A stretch of 64,000 bases of DNA, taken from positions 31,502,406 through 31,566,405 of the forward strand of contig OY482859.1 of NCBI GenBank assembly GCA_960531495.1. The letters are read 5' to 3'. Source of the stretch: Zeus faber. Taxonomy: Eukaryota > Chordata > Actinopteri > Zeiformes > Zeidae. Below the pieces are notes generated by a model that worked only from the letters and a program-made list of their open reading frames with translations, made no database searches and had not been told where the DNA came from. The translations under genes and the position numbers were made by a program. Positions 62,874 to 64,000 of the stretch are shown in pieces (the first letter of the stretch is position 1; the number at the start of each line of letters is the position of its first letter).

Positions 62874-63621
62874 TCCCATACAACATCTATTTGTTGAGTT
62901 ATGAGCAGTTTCAGAACATTGAACGGTTTGCTTTCTAGCTGAATTAGAGAAACACTGAACCATTGTCTCATCAAAGGTGAATGGTTCAGAATGCTGCAGT
63001 ACAGCATAGAAATTTGATTAATATGATGAACTATTATGTGGTCCATAAGTGTTTCTCACAGAGTTTTAGGCCCATCTAACATGAATTTTTCGAGTTATGA
63101 TAATTTTCAGAACTTTGGACGGTTTGCTGTCTAACTGAATTAGAGAAACACCGACCCATTGTCTCTTCAGAGGTGAATGATTCAGAATGCTGCAGTACAG
63201 CATAGAAATTTAATTAATATGATAAACTTGTCTGTGCTTCGTAAGTGTTTCTCACAGAGTTTTAGGCCCATCTAACATGTATTTGTGGAGTTATGATCAT
63301 TTTCATCATAGTGTGCACATGTGGGAAAAGACGCATTTTCAGCCGATTTAAACGTCGAAAAGGCGAATTGGTTAAAAGCTTCAGTCATTACTCTGTGTGA
63401 CAGTGTCAGACAGTTTAAATACAATGATGAACTAGTATGTGCTGCTAAAGTGTTGGTTGTCAAACAGTTTTAGGCCCATATAAAATGTATTTGTCGAATT
63501 ATGATAATTTTCATCATAGTGTGCACATGTGGGAAAAAACGCATTTTCAGCCGATTTAAACGTCGAAAAGGCGAATTGGTTAAAAGCTACAGTCATTACT
63601 CTGTGTGAGAGTGACAGATAG

Positions 63622-64000
63622 GAATTATGTAGTTTTTGGGATATTTTTTGGTGTTGTATATTTTGACGTTCTTCGACACAGTATTATGTAGTTTTTGGGA
63701 TATTTTTTGGCGTTGTATTTTTTGACGTTTTTCGACATAGTAATAAATTGTTTTTGGGATATTTCTCAGGGTTGTATATTTTGACGTTTTAGGGACATAT
63801 TTTGGCGTTGTATATTTTGACGTTTTTCGACATAGTATCATGTAGTTTTTGGGATATTTTTTGGTGTTGTATATTTTGACTTTTTTCGACGTAACAAGTA
63901 TGTCGTTCTTGGGATTTTTATCTGGGTTGTATATTTTGACGTCTTTGGACATATTTTGGCGTTGTATATTTTGACTTTTTTCGACGTAACAAGTATGTCG
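63622..64000 (-). repeat. Satellite A array, right end, inverted
   Basis: Reverse-oriented satellite A (TTTTTGGGATATTTTTTGG, TGTATATTTTGACG, TTTTTCGACATAG on the + strand). It starts at about 63622 inside the dyad (ATTATGTAG) directly after the partial B1 unit and runs off the right edge. It carries the same subunit variants as 1-640, including the reverse complement of AACCCAGATAAAAATCCC. Read on the - strand this end has the order A then B, as at the left end. Confidence 0.92.

Larger units (their letters stand above)
62023..63621 (-). repeat. Satellite B array, right copy, inverted
   Basis: This is the same B1/B2 family as 641-2790 but on the opposite strand. Landmark spacings on the + strand give units 62023-62135 (partial B2), 62136-62269 (B1 with about 74 bp missing), 62270-62477 B1 (208 bp), 62478-62674 B2 (197 bp), 62675-62873 (199 bp, B1/B2 hybrid), 62874-63069 B2 (196 bp), 63070-63265 B2 (196 bp), 63266-63473 B1 (208 bp) and 63474 to about 63620 (partial B1). 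Recurrent reverse-strand frames (62132-62392, 63272-63463) are the same repeat translation as in the left array and are not called as genes. Confidence 0.93.

Overview
This window contains no gene I can support. From end to end it is satellite and tandem-repeat DNA of a eukaryotic, probably animal, genome: heterochromatin-like, AT-rich, with no recognisable exon, transposon protein, tRNA, rRNA or CRISPR array. The species cannot be named from the sequence. The long open frames on the + strand and the short charged frames on the - strand are products of repeat periodicity, not genes.

Three unrelated repeat families make up the window. Satellite A has a 36-bp subunit (CGTCAAAATATAC ... AATATCACAAAAA) interleaved with a 23-bp subunit carrying the dyad CGACATAATACTATGTCG, which gives a common 59-bp repeat. 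Satellite B is a mixture of two related monomers, B1 (208 bp) and B2 (196 bp), that share about half their length. Satellite C is a 50.7-kb array built on CTTT, CTTTCAAT and CTTTCTTTCAAT, with almost no G on the + strand.

Layout: A(+) 1-640; B(+) 641-2790; A(-) 2791-2949; an inversion point; A(+) 2955-11265; C 11266-62022 in one orientation throughout; B(-) 62023-63621; A(-) 63622-64000. The two ends therefore mirror each other (A-B ... B'-A'). Both outer A/B junctions occur at the same point of the B1 monomer and the same point of the A repeat. All three A/B junctions and the A inversion point fall inside the hairpin-forming dyad of satellite A.

Satellite C is not a plain microsatellite. 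It is built from nested segmental tandem duplications, with offsets of about 0.41, 0.69, 0.78, 0.80, 0.88, 1.05, 1.47, 1.6, 1.7-2.2, 2.8-2.9, 4.0 and 5.1-5.7 kb. Some copies look identical or nearly so, and marker variants are confined to parts of the array. This fits continuing unequal exchange or break-induced amplification. Offsets were read by eye from shared rare variants, so boundaries of the larger duplications are approximate.
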